A stretch of 64,000 nt of DNA, from contig OX327686.1 of assembly GCA_946807835.1 (NCBI GenBank), forward strand, positions 13,702,001 through 13,766,000. Direction: 5' to 3'. Source of the DNA: Ailanthus altissimus. Its lineage: Eukaryota; Streptophyta; Magnoliopsida; Sapindales; Simaroubaceae. Positions 24,728-37,277 of this stretch are shown here, piece by piece. The translations under genes were made by a program, and so were the position numbers. Each line of letters starts with the position of its first letter. Within the stretch, counting starts at the first letter, position 1. Below the pieces are notes generated by a model that was not told the DNA's origin, did not search any database, and saw only the letters and a program-made list of their open reading frames with translations.

Positions 24728-25165
24728 GATCTACATGTGAAGATCTTAAAGTTGAAACTTCAAGACAATTACCTTCTTATCCTTGATTGCTCATTGAATT
24801 TGTAGGAAAAATACTATTCTCCTGCAATAAAAATATTTTTGGTATCCGATGATCCACTCTGTTAAATTCAGATCTACATGTGAAGTTCCTTGATTTAGAA
24901 CTTATAATTAATTACCTTCTTGTTCTTGATTGCCCTTTGAATTTGTAGAAAAAAAAAATACTATCCTCCTACAAAAAAAAAATATTCTAATGTAAAAGTT
25001 AATACTTGATAATAAAAAAATGTGCTAGTGTATAAGAGTAAATTTTGATTTACGTGTGAAGTTCCTCTATTTAAAACTTCAAAATAATTATTTTTTTGCC
25101 CTTAATTGGTACTTCAATTTGTAAAAAAATACTATTTTTCTACAAGAAAAATTACTCTGATGCTT
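24728..25165. repeat. Degenerate direct repeat, about three copies
   Basis: Blocks of roughly 150-180 bp share CTACATGTGAAG (24731, 24871; degenerate TTTACGTGTGAAG near 25049), then CTTGATTGC-type text, GAATTTGTAG and AAATACTATT. Identity falls from copy to copy. The rest of 24214-26360 is AT-rich with no gene recognised. Confidence 0.6.
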
Positions 25166-26363
25166 AAGTTTGTACTTGATCAAAAAGAGAAATGCTAGTG
25201 TGTAGGAATATCTCAAAGATAAATAGAAGATTAATGAATGAATTGTATAAATTGTGAATGAATGATTGAATAATGGGCACAGAGTAAATGTGAATAATGA
25301 ATATGTATAACTTTTATACAAATTTTATATATAATGAATAATTATACTAAAATAACATGTAAAAAATACTTACTTAATAAATGTAGTTTTATAAAACTTT
25401 AAGTCTTTCAATCTTTAAATATAAAATTTACCTTGAAGTGCATTTTTGAACAATTCTAATTTATAATGATTTAGTGAAATTATGCAATTAATATAATAGC
25501 TTTGTTTTAAAATTTTTAGTAACATATGTTTAAACTTTTTAAATACAAATATTTATTTTTAAAATGGAGATGGTAAATATATACATACAACTCTTGTATA
25601 ATTCTTTAAAATAATTTCTATAAAAAAAATATTTTGAACAACTTTTGTGTGAAAATCAATTTTCCTTTTTCATTTTCTTTGATTCAAGTTAGGCAACCTA
25701 TAAGAGAAGAAAAAGAGAGGTTCTTATTGTGTTTCAAAACTTAAAAGAACCAAAAACTAAAACTCTCTCAATATTCCTTTTTACTTTGGCCGAATGTGAC
25801 ATTGCAAAAATGAATGAATGAATTTATTTATTTTACTTTTCCAACGTCATCTCAATACCCTACCAATATCATGCCTTAATGGAATCAATTGATGGCTATT
25901 AAGAAAGTGTTCCGTTACAATTAATGGTTGGTCATTCTTTCAATTAGTTAGTAATTTATTCAATTTAATGGCCAACAAAAATTTAAATACTTAACATTCA
26001 TATTACTTAAATATTTTGAATGGCCAACATATGGTCCATTGTCATAAATGAATTTATTATTATATTATTTAATAATATTTAATTTAATTATTTAAAATAA
26101 TTATTTTTACCTTATTTATTTTTACTATTAAGATTAAATGATAAATTCAAGGTAAAAATAATTCATTGAGTAACTTGTACCACTTAGTAATATTCTATTA
26201 ATTAACAACTCTTGTTAATTAATTAAATAATATACTTAACAATTAAGACTTGACAAATGAACATCCCGAGGGATCTTGAAAAATTATCCAATTTGATGAA
26301 ATTTAATGGATCGAATTATTCAATCCACTATGTTAGCTAGTGCGTAATGAGCAAACTTAATAT

Positions 26364-27265
26364 TGTGAGACTCTCTAACTCTACGCCCAATTTTTTATAT
26401 GGAGTTCCTCCATATGTTCATGAACGATACCCCACACATATAATATAAATATTATAAAGCAGCGCATAGACCATACAAGTTGAGATTATAGCATATTCGT
26501 ATAATTCTTCCATAATTTATATCTTAAAAAAAGAAAAGATATAAATTATCACTATCAAATCTCTATTTGCACAACCATGAACTTATCTCTATATTTATAT
26601 TTTCAAAAGTAATATTCGCAAATAGTTTTACGATATTATTTATCCCTGCGAAAAATATTTTTCAGGGTTTATGCTTGTGGCTACAAAACTTTTTGAAATA
26701 CAATTTTAGAACATCAAGATATACAACTCACTTATATGAGCTGACGAATTTCATATCTACGCACACCGGACTCCATGAGCATTTGACTATACCCAGTTGC
26801 ACTCAGCAGTCAGACTATAAAAAGTTTCTAACATGTGTAAAACTAAAGTATGGCGGATCACTCACAAGCTCACCGTGGCGCTCAGGTCAAAGGACTACAA
26901 ATACTACTTGCATAATGATATTTTATAATACCATCTGCAACTCTTTACAACTACATCTTTACTAATATATTCTCAAGTCTTTGTCCCATTTCAGACAAAA
27001 CTCTAACTCCTTAGATTACACTAATTTTTATAACCTGTTAACTCTTAGCACTTATAACTTTTAGCGTTATTAATTTTTCGTACTGATCTAAACTCCTTTA
27101 TACTACATCTGAACTGTTTCAAATCATACATTGTCTAAAACGTTACAAGCATCTTACTATTTAATAATTAATAATATTAACGATTTTATTAGAAATAATA
27201 ATTGTATAAATATTATAATTAAATATTTATACATAATAAAATAACACGTAAATACAAACTCAATA
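26364..27265 (-). repeat. Diverged partial copy of the 2.1-kb LTR family
   Basis: Aligns with 11381-12514: shared blocks include GCTTGTGGC.ACAA, CTCAGGTCAAAGGACTACA and TATATTCTCAAGTCT. Its right end CACGTAAATACAAACTCAATA resembles the LTR terminus seen at 12495-12514. The left part could not be aligned, so it is either truncated or too diverged. Same orientation as the 10.3-12.5 kb copy, and clearly older. Confidence 0.75.
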
Positions 27266-29079
27266 ATTAACTCATGAAATTAATTTGTGGGTGTGGGTGT
27301 AGATGATGAGTTTGTTTGAAAATAAAATCATTGTAGGGCATTTATGTTACACAACCACTTATCATGACATCAAAAAGTTTGAGGGCCTTTCGTATTACAT
27401 TATTATACCAAGATAGTTTGGTATTCTTATCTGTGCTTGACCCTGAGATGTGTTCTATCTTTGTTGGGTTTAGGTATGAATTATTTTGGTGAGTATTATT
27501 GTAAGTTGAGTATTCTTGTATTGTAGTTTATAAATTTTTTGTGATCTGGATGAGATTTAGTGATTTCTTACAATTTTCTGTTAACTTTTGTGCTTTTTCT
27601 TTAAACAGGTTTTATTTATTGTTGATTAAAAATAGTATAGACTCTTAATATATATATATATATATGCTCAAAAGAGATCAAGTGTTGTTATCTTTCACAT
27701 CTGCCCAGTGATATAAACTCATTCATGGATTGGGCTGCTTTAGTTTTCATTTTGAACCCCCATCTTTGCTGTCGCTCTATGCCATTCTTCATTTGTGAAC
27801 TCTTGCCATTACTATTGCCGATGCTTCTTCTTCTTGTTCTTCATCTTCATCATCTTATTATTATTATTATTTATTGTTTCCATTGTTGCAATTAAGGGTG
27901 TTGGTGGTAGTTGCGGTGCTCTGTTGATCCACCATTTAAGATGTGGAATGGCTTGCATTGAAAATCTTAAGCTTCACCATGAAATGTCTGACTATGAGAA
28001 TAGATACCTGAGGGTCATGATAACTTTTCTTAAAAAAGAATCTATGTAGGAAATTCTTTGAGTTTCAACATGGAATTAATATTCATACATTATGCATTCA
28101 TATTTTCTTAGAAATTTCCTAGTATTTCTTTCTGTGTTATAATTGTTTGACATATCATGCAGTAAATGATGCAAGTGTTAGCATTGTTTAAATTTATCTG
28201 CATTGACGAACAAAATATTTTTACTATCTTCAATGGTTTCTTAATGTTATTTTCTTTTTCCTAGGTATTTATATTTTGCACTCGAATTTTTACGCAAGAT
28301 CTAAAACAGGGGAAGTTGCAACAGGAGTACTACAACAAGAGGGGGGGATCCAAAAGCAATTGATTGCAAATTGATGGTTGAAGAAAGATTGGCGGAGGGA
28401 GGATCCAAGAAAAGAAGAACCTTAGGAATATAAATTTTTTTAGTCAAATTAAAGAGCAAGAGCAAAGGTGAGAGATAATGATGCCGTAAAAAGATGAAAT
28501 GAAGGAAAGTGTAAAGAGGATGAAATTAGTTATAGAAAAGAAATAAAAGAAGATGAAAAGTGAAGTTGGAAGATAAAAGGAAAAAGAAAAAGGAAAAAAA
28601 TAGATAAAACACCTTTTTGAATTTTGGGACTGATTAAAGAATCTTAAAAGAAGATGGCAATCTATAACACTATTATGGTTTGTAATTCATAGTGTTATAG
28701 ATTTCAGTTGCGCAATACAATGAGAGCTACTATATTTTGAATCATCTGCTGCTACAAAGGTTTTATCTCTAATGTGTAATCACAAGTACATAGATCTTTT
28801 GACAGTTTAAAACATGTTACAAAAAATTCATACTAATTCATTTTCATAGCAAGAGAAGCAAGTGGATTGCCATTATATGGTTCTAATTCTCTTTTAAAAC
28901 TTTTAGTTGAGCTTTTGTCAATGTTAAAACTTTTTGTTGAGCTTCTGTCAACTTTTTGATTGTTTCATTATTTATTTTTTCTGTTTTTCTTGCAGTTATT
29001 TGTTCATTTGTCTAACCAAGTTATTCTTTGTAACCTTTTAAAGTACTAAGGTTGCCTGCATTGTCTTTCTAACTTGCAG
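27266..29079. other. No gene recognised
   Basis: AT-rich with a (TA)n tract (27649-27664), a T-rich stretch, and a purine-rich stretch at 28440-28610. A short open frame at 27795-28049 has a leucine/isoleucine-rich start but no recognisable domain. Confidence 0.4.
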
Positions 29080-29137
29080 CATAAACCTTCATTTAAGCTC
29101 TCTGGGAAGCTTGCCGCTGACACAAATAGATTTAGAG
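29080..29137 (+). pseudogene. Orphan exon like DAWDLE/SNIP1 (FHA protein)
   Basis: A 58-base segment is bounded by TTGCAG before and GTAACA after, like a plant exon. It reads HKPSFKLSGKLAADTNRFRG, which resembles the conserved segment just before the FHA domain of plant DAWDLE/SNIP1 proteins (microRNA-processing partner of DCL1). No following exon with the FHA domain was found downstream and none before it. I infer a captured or left-over gene fragment. The match is from memory of the family and short, so confidence is moderate. Confidence 0.45.
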
Positions 29138-29343
29138 GTAACATCTTCTTTCTTTTTATTTTTAGATGAAATATCTCTCCGTCTTGAGTTGCTTCATCTT
29201 CTTTATTTTTAAAGCACTCATTGCTTTGTCTTATCATGGTCAAATTAGATTTTTGAACAACAAAAATTTTGCCCTTTCTCTCCCTTCCCCTTCCGGAAAG
29301 TAGTGGCTTTTTTTTTTAATAACTTTGTTATTTATAATATTAC

Positions 29344-30394
29344 AGCTGAGAATATAAAAAATTATCGGTAGTTCGTCATATGATATGTGTGGAGATGAAA
29401 GTGATAGTGGAATTAAGGCAAATTGAAAAGACTTCGTTATTGATATATTTGCTACTATACGTGTTGGTGAAACCTTAGCTAAAAATCGGTCAAATAGCCA
29501 TTTCAATAAATTTAGGTGGAAAAATGTTACAAAATTTCATGAATAGACAGGCAGAAATTATGTGGAAGCAACTCGAGAATAAATAGACTTTATTCAAGAA
29601 GGATGGGCAAATTTGGACAAACTTTGATAGGAAAAAAAATTGGTTGAGGATGGGATTTTATAAGGCAAACTATCAGTGCTAGCAATAAATAGTGGGATAA
29701 GAAATTGAAGGTATATTTCTTATTTTTATTTTTTATTTACTTAACTTCGTTCAATGAATTATATATATTAATTATTTTAATAATAATAATTACAGGAGGT
29801 TCTTGATGCTACAAAATTTTGATCAAAAGAATTCAATTTTCTGTTGAGATTTATCTTGTAGAAGTACTCAAATTGGATCAATGATCAATTTTTAAGTTGT
29901 AAGAAATATTGAGCAATTAAACATCTTATTTAAAGATTTTATTGTTACGGGAGAAGGAGCATGGGCACCCTCACAAGGATTTGTAGCTACTAATTTTATG
30001 AATAATGATAAAGATATGAAAAAACATGATGAATTTAATTCTAATTCATATTTTAGGGATGATGTTAGCACTTTATCTTTCAATACAGATATTTCTACCC
30101 AAAACAACAAAAGATAAAAGGTTCTTAAGAAAGTTAGAATTGGAGTTAAGGTAGCTTATCAGTTGAATACAATTATAAATGTAATTGAAAATAGGGGTAA
30201 GAAAGAGAAAGAGAAAGAGAAAGAGAAAGAGAAATTGCATTGTAGTGTTGAGGGTATATCTGAAATTGTTGGCGATGAAGAATTATTCTAAACGGTTGTC
30301 GATTTTTTTAACTAAAATAGAGAATGGAGAAATGTCCGTTGCATTAAAACAACCACATCAACAACTTGTTTGGTTGAAACATCAACGAAAATGA
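29344..30394 (+). pseudogene. MYB/SANT-like DNA-binding protein (Myb_DNA-bind_3 type), broken
   Basis: The first part (about 29400-29640) reads HFNKFRWKNVTKFHE, then TGRNY and IDFIQEGWANLDKL, with stops where K/R-rich positions are expected. This is the trihelix-like domain of proteins such as L10-interacting MYB and those paired with PIF/Harbinger transposons. A probable intron (29710-29796) follows. The second part has TGEGAWAPSQGFVATNFM near 29946 and, near 30280, FLTKIENGEMSVALKQPHQQ, the family's C-terminal block. A (GAAAGA)n tract lies at about 30200-30230. At least three stops and one frameshift. Whether it was a host gene or the accessory ORF of a Harbinger element is open; no DDE transposase is beside it. 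Confidence 0.7.
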
Positions 30395-31560
30395 TAGATT
30401 TTATATTTATAAAATTTGTTATCACTTTAGACTATTATATTTTTTTTTTTTGATTGAATGAATTAGACTATTATGTTAAGTTGATATTGAATGTTTAGTA
30501 ATATTTTATTTGTTGTATTATTTTTAATATTCGTTGATAAATTATGCAAATAATATTGGTATTTTATTATTTTTTTTCATAATATAGAGGTAAGATATAT
30601 TATTTTTCAAGTTTTTATAAAATAAATTATTGAATTATTATTATAATATTTTTAAATTATTTTATAAATAACTAATACTTCTATCAATTCATGGTTTACC
30701 TAGCTCTTAGTATAAATCTTCATCAAATAAAATATTATTATCATAATGCTGTTATCATTTTAAAGTATCTAATACCTATTTAAAATAAAAATATGTATTT
30801 TTTTATTAATTTTTAATTTAAAAATATTTATAATAATAATATCTATTTTGATAATCTATTAATATTAAAATACTTTTTTAATTACATAGTCAAATACTCA
30901 TTAAATAACCTAATCACTTCAAAGATATTTTATATAATTAAAAATTAAACGTAAAAACTTAGTAAAAACACACTATCAAAAAAGCGCTACAGTAGAAAAA
31001 CGCTATAAACCAAATTTTGTAACACTCTCAAACTAGCCCTTAACTTTTTTTTTGATAGAATTTTCTTAATAAGAATTTTTATCTATCAAAAAGTATTTGA
31101 TAAATATTTCAAGTCCCACTGGATTAAATTTTCTATCAAAAGTCAGCGACAACTTCTAACTCAAAAAACCTAATCTCGAAATATCAACATTTATGACATT
31201 TTTTAACGTACGTTTGTGATAGAATTAAATTAAAAAATTTGTGATAAAAAGACTGAACTGTTGTATTTTTTTAATATTAAAATAGTTGGCAATTTTTGGA
31301 GGTAGGATTTCTCCTTTTAGACAAAAGTGAAACGGTGCCGTTTTATCATAGTTAAACAAGGCTGTTTTTTTTTTGTTCGTTCTAAAAAAAAGGGGAAACA
31401 TCACTGTTTTTATTAACTTTAAAAAAAATTAGAACGCTGTCGTTTATTTTGCCATTGAAACACGGTCTGAACGGTATCGTTTTTTCAGACCTCGTAACAA
31501 AAATGGGCCAACAACATCACTGTCACCACTTTTGACTCTTTGCTATCTACTGAGAATAGT
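30395..31560. other. AT-rich, no gene; possible CACTA-type end at 30971
   Basis: At 30971 CACTATCAAAAAAGCGCTAC resembles a CACTA (En/Spm) terminus, followed by TTTTTTTGATAG/CTATCAAAAA motifs in both orientations up to about 31140. No matching inverted end or 3-bp duplication was found, so this is weak. Confidence 0.25.
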
Positions 31561-32289
31561 TTTTGTTCGAGTGTTTTGTTATTGTTGTTACTTGAAATTG
31601 AGTGGAAATGGGCCAAGGCACATATTTTGAAGCAATCTGCGTATATTATTTTTACTTGATTGGTGAGTTTTTTTCTTTTAAATTTTGTATTTAGTTATTA
31701 TTTGTATATAAAATTTATTGATAGTATTTGTATATATTTAGTGTCCTATTAAAAATATGAGTTTTTTTAAATTCTTAAAAAATTGAGATTAAATCTTGTC
31801 AAATAAAATAAGTCAAATTTGATTTACAGCGAACGAGACTTAAGATAAAACTTAAATTGTGAGATAGCGGACAAATCGTAAAATTTTGGTTACTTAGCGG
31901 AGAATAAGAGGAAAGACTCTAACAATTGAATTATGAAAATCAAGAAGCAAAGATGAGAAAATCCTGAATCAAAAGTTAAAATGAGAAAAAAGATAAATCG
32001 AGAGAAAATTGTAATAGTTATATTTTGTACTGAATGATTGAATCCCTTACAATATAAAAATTAAACATTTATATAGTTTTTAAAAATTCTATTCTAATCT
32101 TGATTTGAAATAAAAAGAATTCTAATCAAATAAGACTTTTTATACTAATAAGCACCTAATATAAGTCTAATACTTAACTGGACTTGTACTAATGTATACA
32201 AAAAGAAGGAATCTAAATAGGCCCATTATGTATATTTTTTGGTTGGCGTCTACAATGCCCCTGCAAGTCAATTCGAAAGAACTATTTTG

Positions 32290-32960
32290 TTGAGGCTTGT
32301 ATCTTAATAAAGTCGGCCTTACACTTCATTTGCTTGAAAATCAGCTTTGTTATAGTTTCTGCGGATAACGTATGAAAAATCGGCTTCATGTAATACTTCA
32401 AGGATTTCATATGAAAATGCCAACTTTTCAACACTTACTTGGATTGTATATGAAAAATCGATTTTGTTTGTAATGATCTCTGAAAATTTATACAAAACCA
32501 GTTTTATTCAACTATGATATCATTATAATCGACTTTCACCTTGAAGCACTCTATCATGAATAGTATAAGAAACATCGACCGCATGTGGACTTCAAGGAAT
32601 TTATAAGTAAAAGACGATTTACCTAAGTAAACTTTAAGGTGAAAGTCGCCTTAGCAAGAAAATATTTATGAAAAGTTGGTTTAACAAAGGCTCTAAAAAA
32701 AGTCGGCTTTAAGTAAATAATTTCAAATATACTCAAGTATCACCTTCATTTTGTTGAGTCATAGCCGACTTCTGTTACTTTTATTTCAACTGATTTCCTT
32801 GCTATAACTGCCTTTTAATACTTTTCAGCTAACATGTTATCTTATTATTTAAATTGGCTAGGTAAGTTTTAGATTATAATTTCTAGTTTAGTGAAATGTA
32901 TTCCTCCAAATACCGACTTTATGCTATGATAGCAGCTTGGTCTTTTATTGATCCAATATC
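32290..32960. repeat. Degenerate ~40-bp repeat with TCGGCTT/AAGTCGGC motifs
   Basis: Units such as GTATGAAAAATCGGCTTCAT (from about 32368) and TATATGAAAAATCGATTTTG (from about 32447) recur, roughly every 38-45 bp, with diverged versions to about 32930. It lies just before the decayed extra ORF and may be the leader or LTR region of that element. 31561-32289 and 32961-33380 show nothing else. Confidence 0.5.
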
Positions 32961-34542
32961 TCTATACAAGGATTGAAACTAATTTATAAAAAGTTAACTT
33001 GATGCCTTATTTGAAAAAATTGTCCCTTCACTAACTACATTTATTGACATCAATGAGCTGTCAAAACTGCTTTATCATTGCCTCCTTTAAATGCTCAATT
33101 GTTTGACTTCATTTTTGTCACCAAAGATCTCTTATAAGACCTAAGTTTCACTTAGTCATTTTTATATTTTCACCTTCTAAGTAAAAGGCAATTCTCTCTC
33201 AACTTCTTAAGGAAAACTTCAAGGCATTTTTTCTATTCTTCAGTAATCTTCAAATCTTATTCTGTAAAATCTTTGAATTTTTACTCTTTTGATCTTTATA
33301 ATTATGCTTTTTACTTTTTAATTTTGTTTGAACCAATTTTGATCTTCATCTTCATGTTTATGTTTATAGTTTGTTTATAACAAAAAATGGTATCAAAATC
33401 ATCTACTTCAAGATCAAAGAAGATATTGACGTAGGTGACCAAGTTGCCTTTATGGTAATTTCTTATGTTCCCGAATCTTTTTAATATATACTAGGTCCTT
33501 ATGATACTTTAATAATTTATGATTACTTTAGGTTTTTTCTTGCTTGCCAAAAAGATCCCATGCATTTTAATCAGGAACATAACATGCCTGTTTGGTCGAC
33601 TTCTAGGTCAATTAGATCATGGCCAAAATCAACTAGTTAGTGAGTTTAGAGGGTGGCTTAATTGTTTAGAGAATCATTTCTCATTTATTTGGAAGTTAAC
33701 TGGGATCTATAATCCCATTTAATTATCTAGGTATCAGATTCCCCTTCATAATGAACTTTTATCGGCTATATTACTCTTCTGGTCTAAAGTCTATAGTGCC
33801 TTCTGCTTTATGGTGTTGAGATCAATGTTGAATTATTAGTATGAAAGGTCAACCTATACATAACTAAAGCCAAGTCTAGTTTTGAAAAGTTTATGAGTAT
33901 ATTTAAGGAATAATCGATTATCCTTTTTAGAAATTGAATACATCACATTCCTTCTCTATTAGTTATGTAAATACGGCTTGTGTAATCCCTATCAAAAAAT
34001 AACTAAGGAGTACCTTATGGTAGCAGTCGCCTTAGCGGACGACTCAAGCCTAACCTTAGGCTTTTTCTTCTTTCACATTTGTATAAGAGTCAATTTGAAA
34101 TCCTTCCTTTTAAGGGTGGGACGTCTTTCTCTAATGTTGGTGGTCTTCTTTAGATCTTATACTTTTGGGTATTGGTTTATTTCCCTTACTTCTTTGATGT
34201 CACCTCCTAACCACGTTCAAACTGGCTTAGTTGTTACACTTCTTGGTTACTTCAGTGGCAACTCAAGTAACACAATTTTGAAGACTTCTTGAAATACTTT
34301 ATACTACCTTTCATTTAGAAGATACTGCTTTTTGTTGGTTTATACCACTCCTTTTGGTCTTGAATAGGCGAGGTGGTCTTATAAAAGCCTTAACTCTGTT
34401 GTAAATTAAACCGATCTTGATGTTGAATGGCACCATTCTTGGGTGAGTTGTTTGACGGCTCGAGATTTGCACCATGGGGCCATCATTACCACAACAAATA
34501 ATACAAGTGTAGGACAAACACCTACCATTCTCAATGGGTTAT

Positions 34543-35948
34543 TGATGTCTAATTTAATAACCTAGCGCAAGTGCATATTTTTTGTATCAAGTAATATAGG
34601 ACTAAGTCCAGATTATCGATCCCATTCTATTTTCTTCAATCGAATACTAAAATTATTCTACTTTACCTTTATCCAGACTAGCTTCAAGGATGGAGTTTAG
34701 CTAACTAAATTATTGCTATTGAACTGAACCTAATTAAAATATTGCAAATACTTAAAGATAGAATTCATTGAATTGATAGATAATCTAGGGTATCGACGCA
34801 TCCCCTAGTAGTTCACTGAACCCTTTAACCCCTTAATTATTTTCCTTCTTATCAATTGATTGGCTAGACACTGATTTCATTATAAGCTTCTGTCGACAGT
34901 CAAATGATAATATCACACCCTAACAATTACCTATATGTCTATGGTAATCCGAATAAGATGCAACTCATTAAAACTAAATCTAATCAAACCATACATGCCA
35001 CCTAGGTATATGTCTATCCTAGATGAAACCCATAGATATTACCCTATGATCATGTATCAATCTACCATAGGCTAAACACATGATTCCTTTCGTCAAAGTT
35101 ATCATAGTTCATAAACAATCAAAATAGTGATCAAGTATAATGAAAGCATAGAGCATAGATAGATTGAATCAATTAAGGGATAAAAGTTCATAACTAAGAG
35201 ATTAAAAGAATAAATTACATACTAGGTTCAATAACGTCTAACACTAGATTAAAAGAAATTAGCTCATGTTCAAAACAAGAATATCAAAGCAAAAGTATGA
35301 AAATATAATGAACAAAATCATCTCTTAAAAGTAAAGAATAAAACAAAACAAGTGATGCCCTAAGTTGTTCTTCTTCCTCTTGTCTTGATTGCTCAAGAGT
35401 TGATTCCCCAATCTTCAATCTTCAATAACTTCACCTTGATCTCTTGACTTGAATGTGTGTTTGTTGCTTGTGTTATTCTCCTTGCTAAGTCTTTCTATTT
35501 TTGCCTTAAAAGAGTATTTTTGTTGCTATAAGAAACCTTAGGCACCAGGAGCTTCGAATCTCCCTTCAATAGGCTAGTTTAGAAGGGTATTTAAACATCC
35601 GCATAGGCGCCGCAGCGCTGGGCACAAGCACAAGTTTTTCAAGACGTCGATGAACGCTGCGGCGTTGGGTGCTGAGCACCGCGGTGCTCACTCACTGTTC
35701 TGGGCACTGCGGCACCCAGCCCTGGGCGCCGCGGCGCCCAGCCACCTACTGCTGTGCTACTTTCATATTTTAAGGGTAACGTCTTCGTCTGACGTCCGAT
35801 TTGCCTCCCGTTTATTCTTATGCGTCACATTTTCTATCGTGCATCTGTTTATGATCAGAAAACACAATTAAATAATCAAATACTTATAATTTAGAGAAAA
35901 ATACGAAAGTTAAGTACAAATCCTACTAGTACTTTTATGCCCCTATCA
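34543..35948 (-). repeat. Solo LTR, 1.4 kb, inside the extra ORF
   Basis: TGATGTCTAATTT...GCCCCTATCA with TG/CA ends, flanked by perfect GTTAT on both sides (34538-34542 and 35949-35953). No coding inside. On the minus strand it starts TGATAGGGGCATAAAAG and is related to the LTR starting at 63104 (TGATAAGGG): shared text includes GAACCTAGTATGTA and the following few hundred bases. A TATA-like TTTAAATA (minus, near 35590) has a GC-rich palindrome array directly upstream. Lineage is probably gypsy, from the general layout of such LTRs. Confidence 0.88.
35604..35745. promoter_or_regulatory. GC-rich palindrome array in an LTR promoter region
   Basis: Five imperfect or perfect palindromes with a GC-rich core lie in about 140 bp: near 35606, 35651, 35673-35690 (TGAGCACCGCGGTGCTCA, perfect), 35701, and 35722-35741 (CTGGGCGCCGCGGCGCCCAG, perfect, 20 bp). 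They lie just upstream of the minus-strand TATA-like box of the solo LTR. They could be transcription-factor sites or hairpin-forming DNA; function is inferred only from place. Confidence 0.55.
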
Positions 35949-37277
35949 GTTATTCGACAATTTAGATGTGTACAAGCCGTTCCTCACCCAAAATTTTCTT
36001 GACCAATTAAAAGTAAGGTCATCTTCAAGAAATGATTTTTTGTTAATGAAACCTTTGAAGTCTCGGTTTTGCTTAAAAAGTCCTTTTAGTTTATTGACCT
36101 ACCTATATCACCTGGTCGTCTTAAATTATTTGATAGATATTGACAGCAGATAATCGACCTCTATTTCAAAATTTCTTTTGATGAAACACTTGCATGCCAT
36201 AAGTTTGAAGTCTCTAACATTGGTGTTGCTATGTAGTTCGACGAGGAAAAAAATTGGGTAAGCTCATCTAATAAATCTTAGATTTTGAGAAATTTTACAG
36301 CTTTAAATATAATTATCATAATTTGAAAGAAATAAGAAGCTAACATGGATCAAGTTTAGTATAGTAGGAGACATTCCTTGCAGAAGAAAAAATCATCCAA
36401 CATGGATCGACTTTTATTTAGATGAATATAATAAAATTTTATTTGATCCTAAGTCGGTCACAATCGTAAGAGATATGGCCTGACAAGGTATATAACTTGG
36501 TTTTTATTGATTTGACCATGTTCTAATTTTAAGGTATTATATATCGTCTTACGATTAATTTGTAACATTTTGTTTATAAAAATCGACAACGTATATTTTC
36601 TCTTTCATTTCTTTCAGATAGTGGCTAAGAAACCCCTAAAATAAAAATAGCACACAGCTTTCATGCTAAAATGGCTTCTAAAGCATCGAAAAGCTCACTG
36701 TCCCCAAAATCGCCTTTGTTAACTCAAACTCCTACTCAACATCTTTCTCCCTTTGTTCGATCAGTAAAGTCAATGAAGCTCGCTCAAAAACCTTTATTGA
36801 AGATTGAATGAGTTATTTTAGCAGCTAATATCTTAAGCATGCTTCTTCAGGAGTCGGCTTCTGAAAATGATAAGTTAGAGGATTCTTCTAATCAGTCGAC
36901 CTCCCCTTGTGCCCTTACTATACATTTTGAAGTGCTTGCTATAATTGAACAGTGAAAGAATTTGAAGTCTCAAGTAGCCGATATGCTATTAGATGTTAGA
37001 ATTATGTTGGATCTGGATAAGAAATTAAAGTTCATTTTTTATAATAGCACAATCGATATCATGACGATTGGCCTGAAGACAATGATTGATGATTTTGCTG
37101 CCTCTTTTACCAGCCTTGCCAAGAAGAAACAATCGACCATAAGGGTCATTCAGGAAGCTAAGAAGAAAACCTTAGAGAATGAGAGCCTAGATCGCCTTGA
37201 AACTCAATGGGTCTGAAGTTCATAAGTTGGACATCCAGAGCAGAGATGCCAAGAAAAATATTAAGGCATTGGAGGTA

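Larger units (their letters stand above)
33390..37277 (+). pseudogene. Extra ORF of a Tat-type gypsy element (plant-mobile-domain-like), broken
   Basis: From an ATG at 33390 (MVSKSSTSRSKK) pieces in changing frames read EFRGWLNCLENHFSFIWKLT (about 33640), SRYQIPLHNELLSAILLFWS (33729) and TKEYLMVAVALADDS (about 34003), as in plant-mobile-domain-like ORFs. After the inserted LTR they continue with FRCVQAVPHPKFS and, at 36962-37216, IDDFAASFTSLAKKKQ, then a coiled-coil-like tail. The stretch TTAGATTTTGAGAAATTT (36278) and the DDFAASFT segment recur in the antisense remnant at 61.7-63.1 kb. In Tat-lineage gypsy elements such ORFs run antisense to gag-pol, so this may be what is left of a minus-strand gypsy element, but no gag-pol is seen next to it. 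Many stops; it joins a MULE fragment at about 37278. Confidence 0.7.

Noticed and set aside
27795..28049. 84-codon frame with hydrophobic start
   Set aside because: T-rich low-complexity start, no domain, no support for expression; left unannotated as a gene.
30971..31150. CACTATCAAAAA resembling a CACTA transposon end
   Set aside because: No matching inverted terminus or 3-bp target duplication found; kept only as a weak note.
35650..35871. 73-codon frame in GC-rich sequence
   Set aside because: Arises from the palindrome array of a solo LTR.
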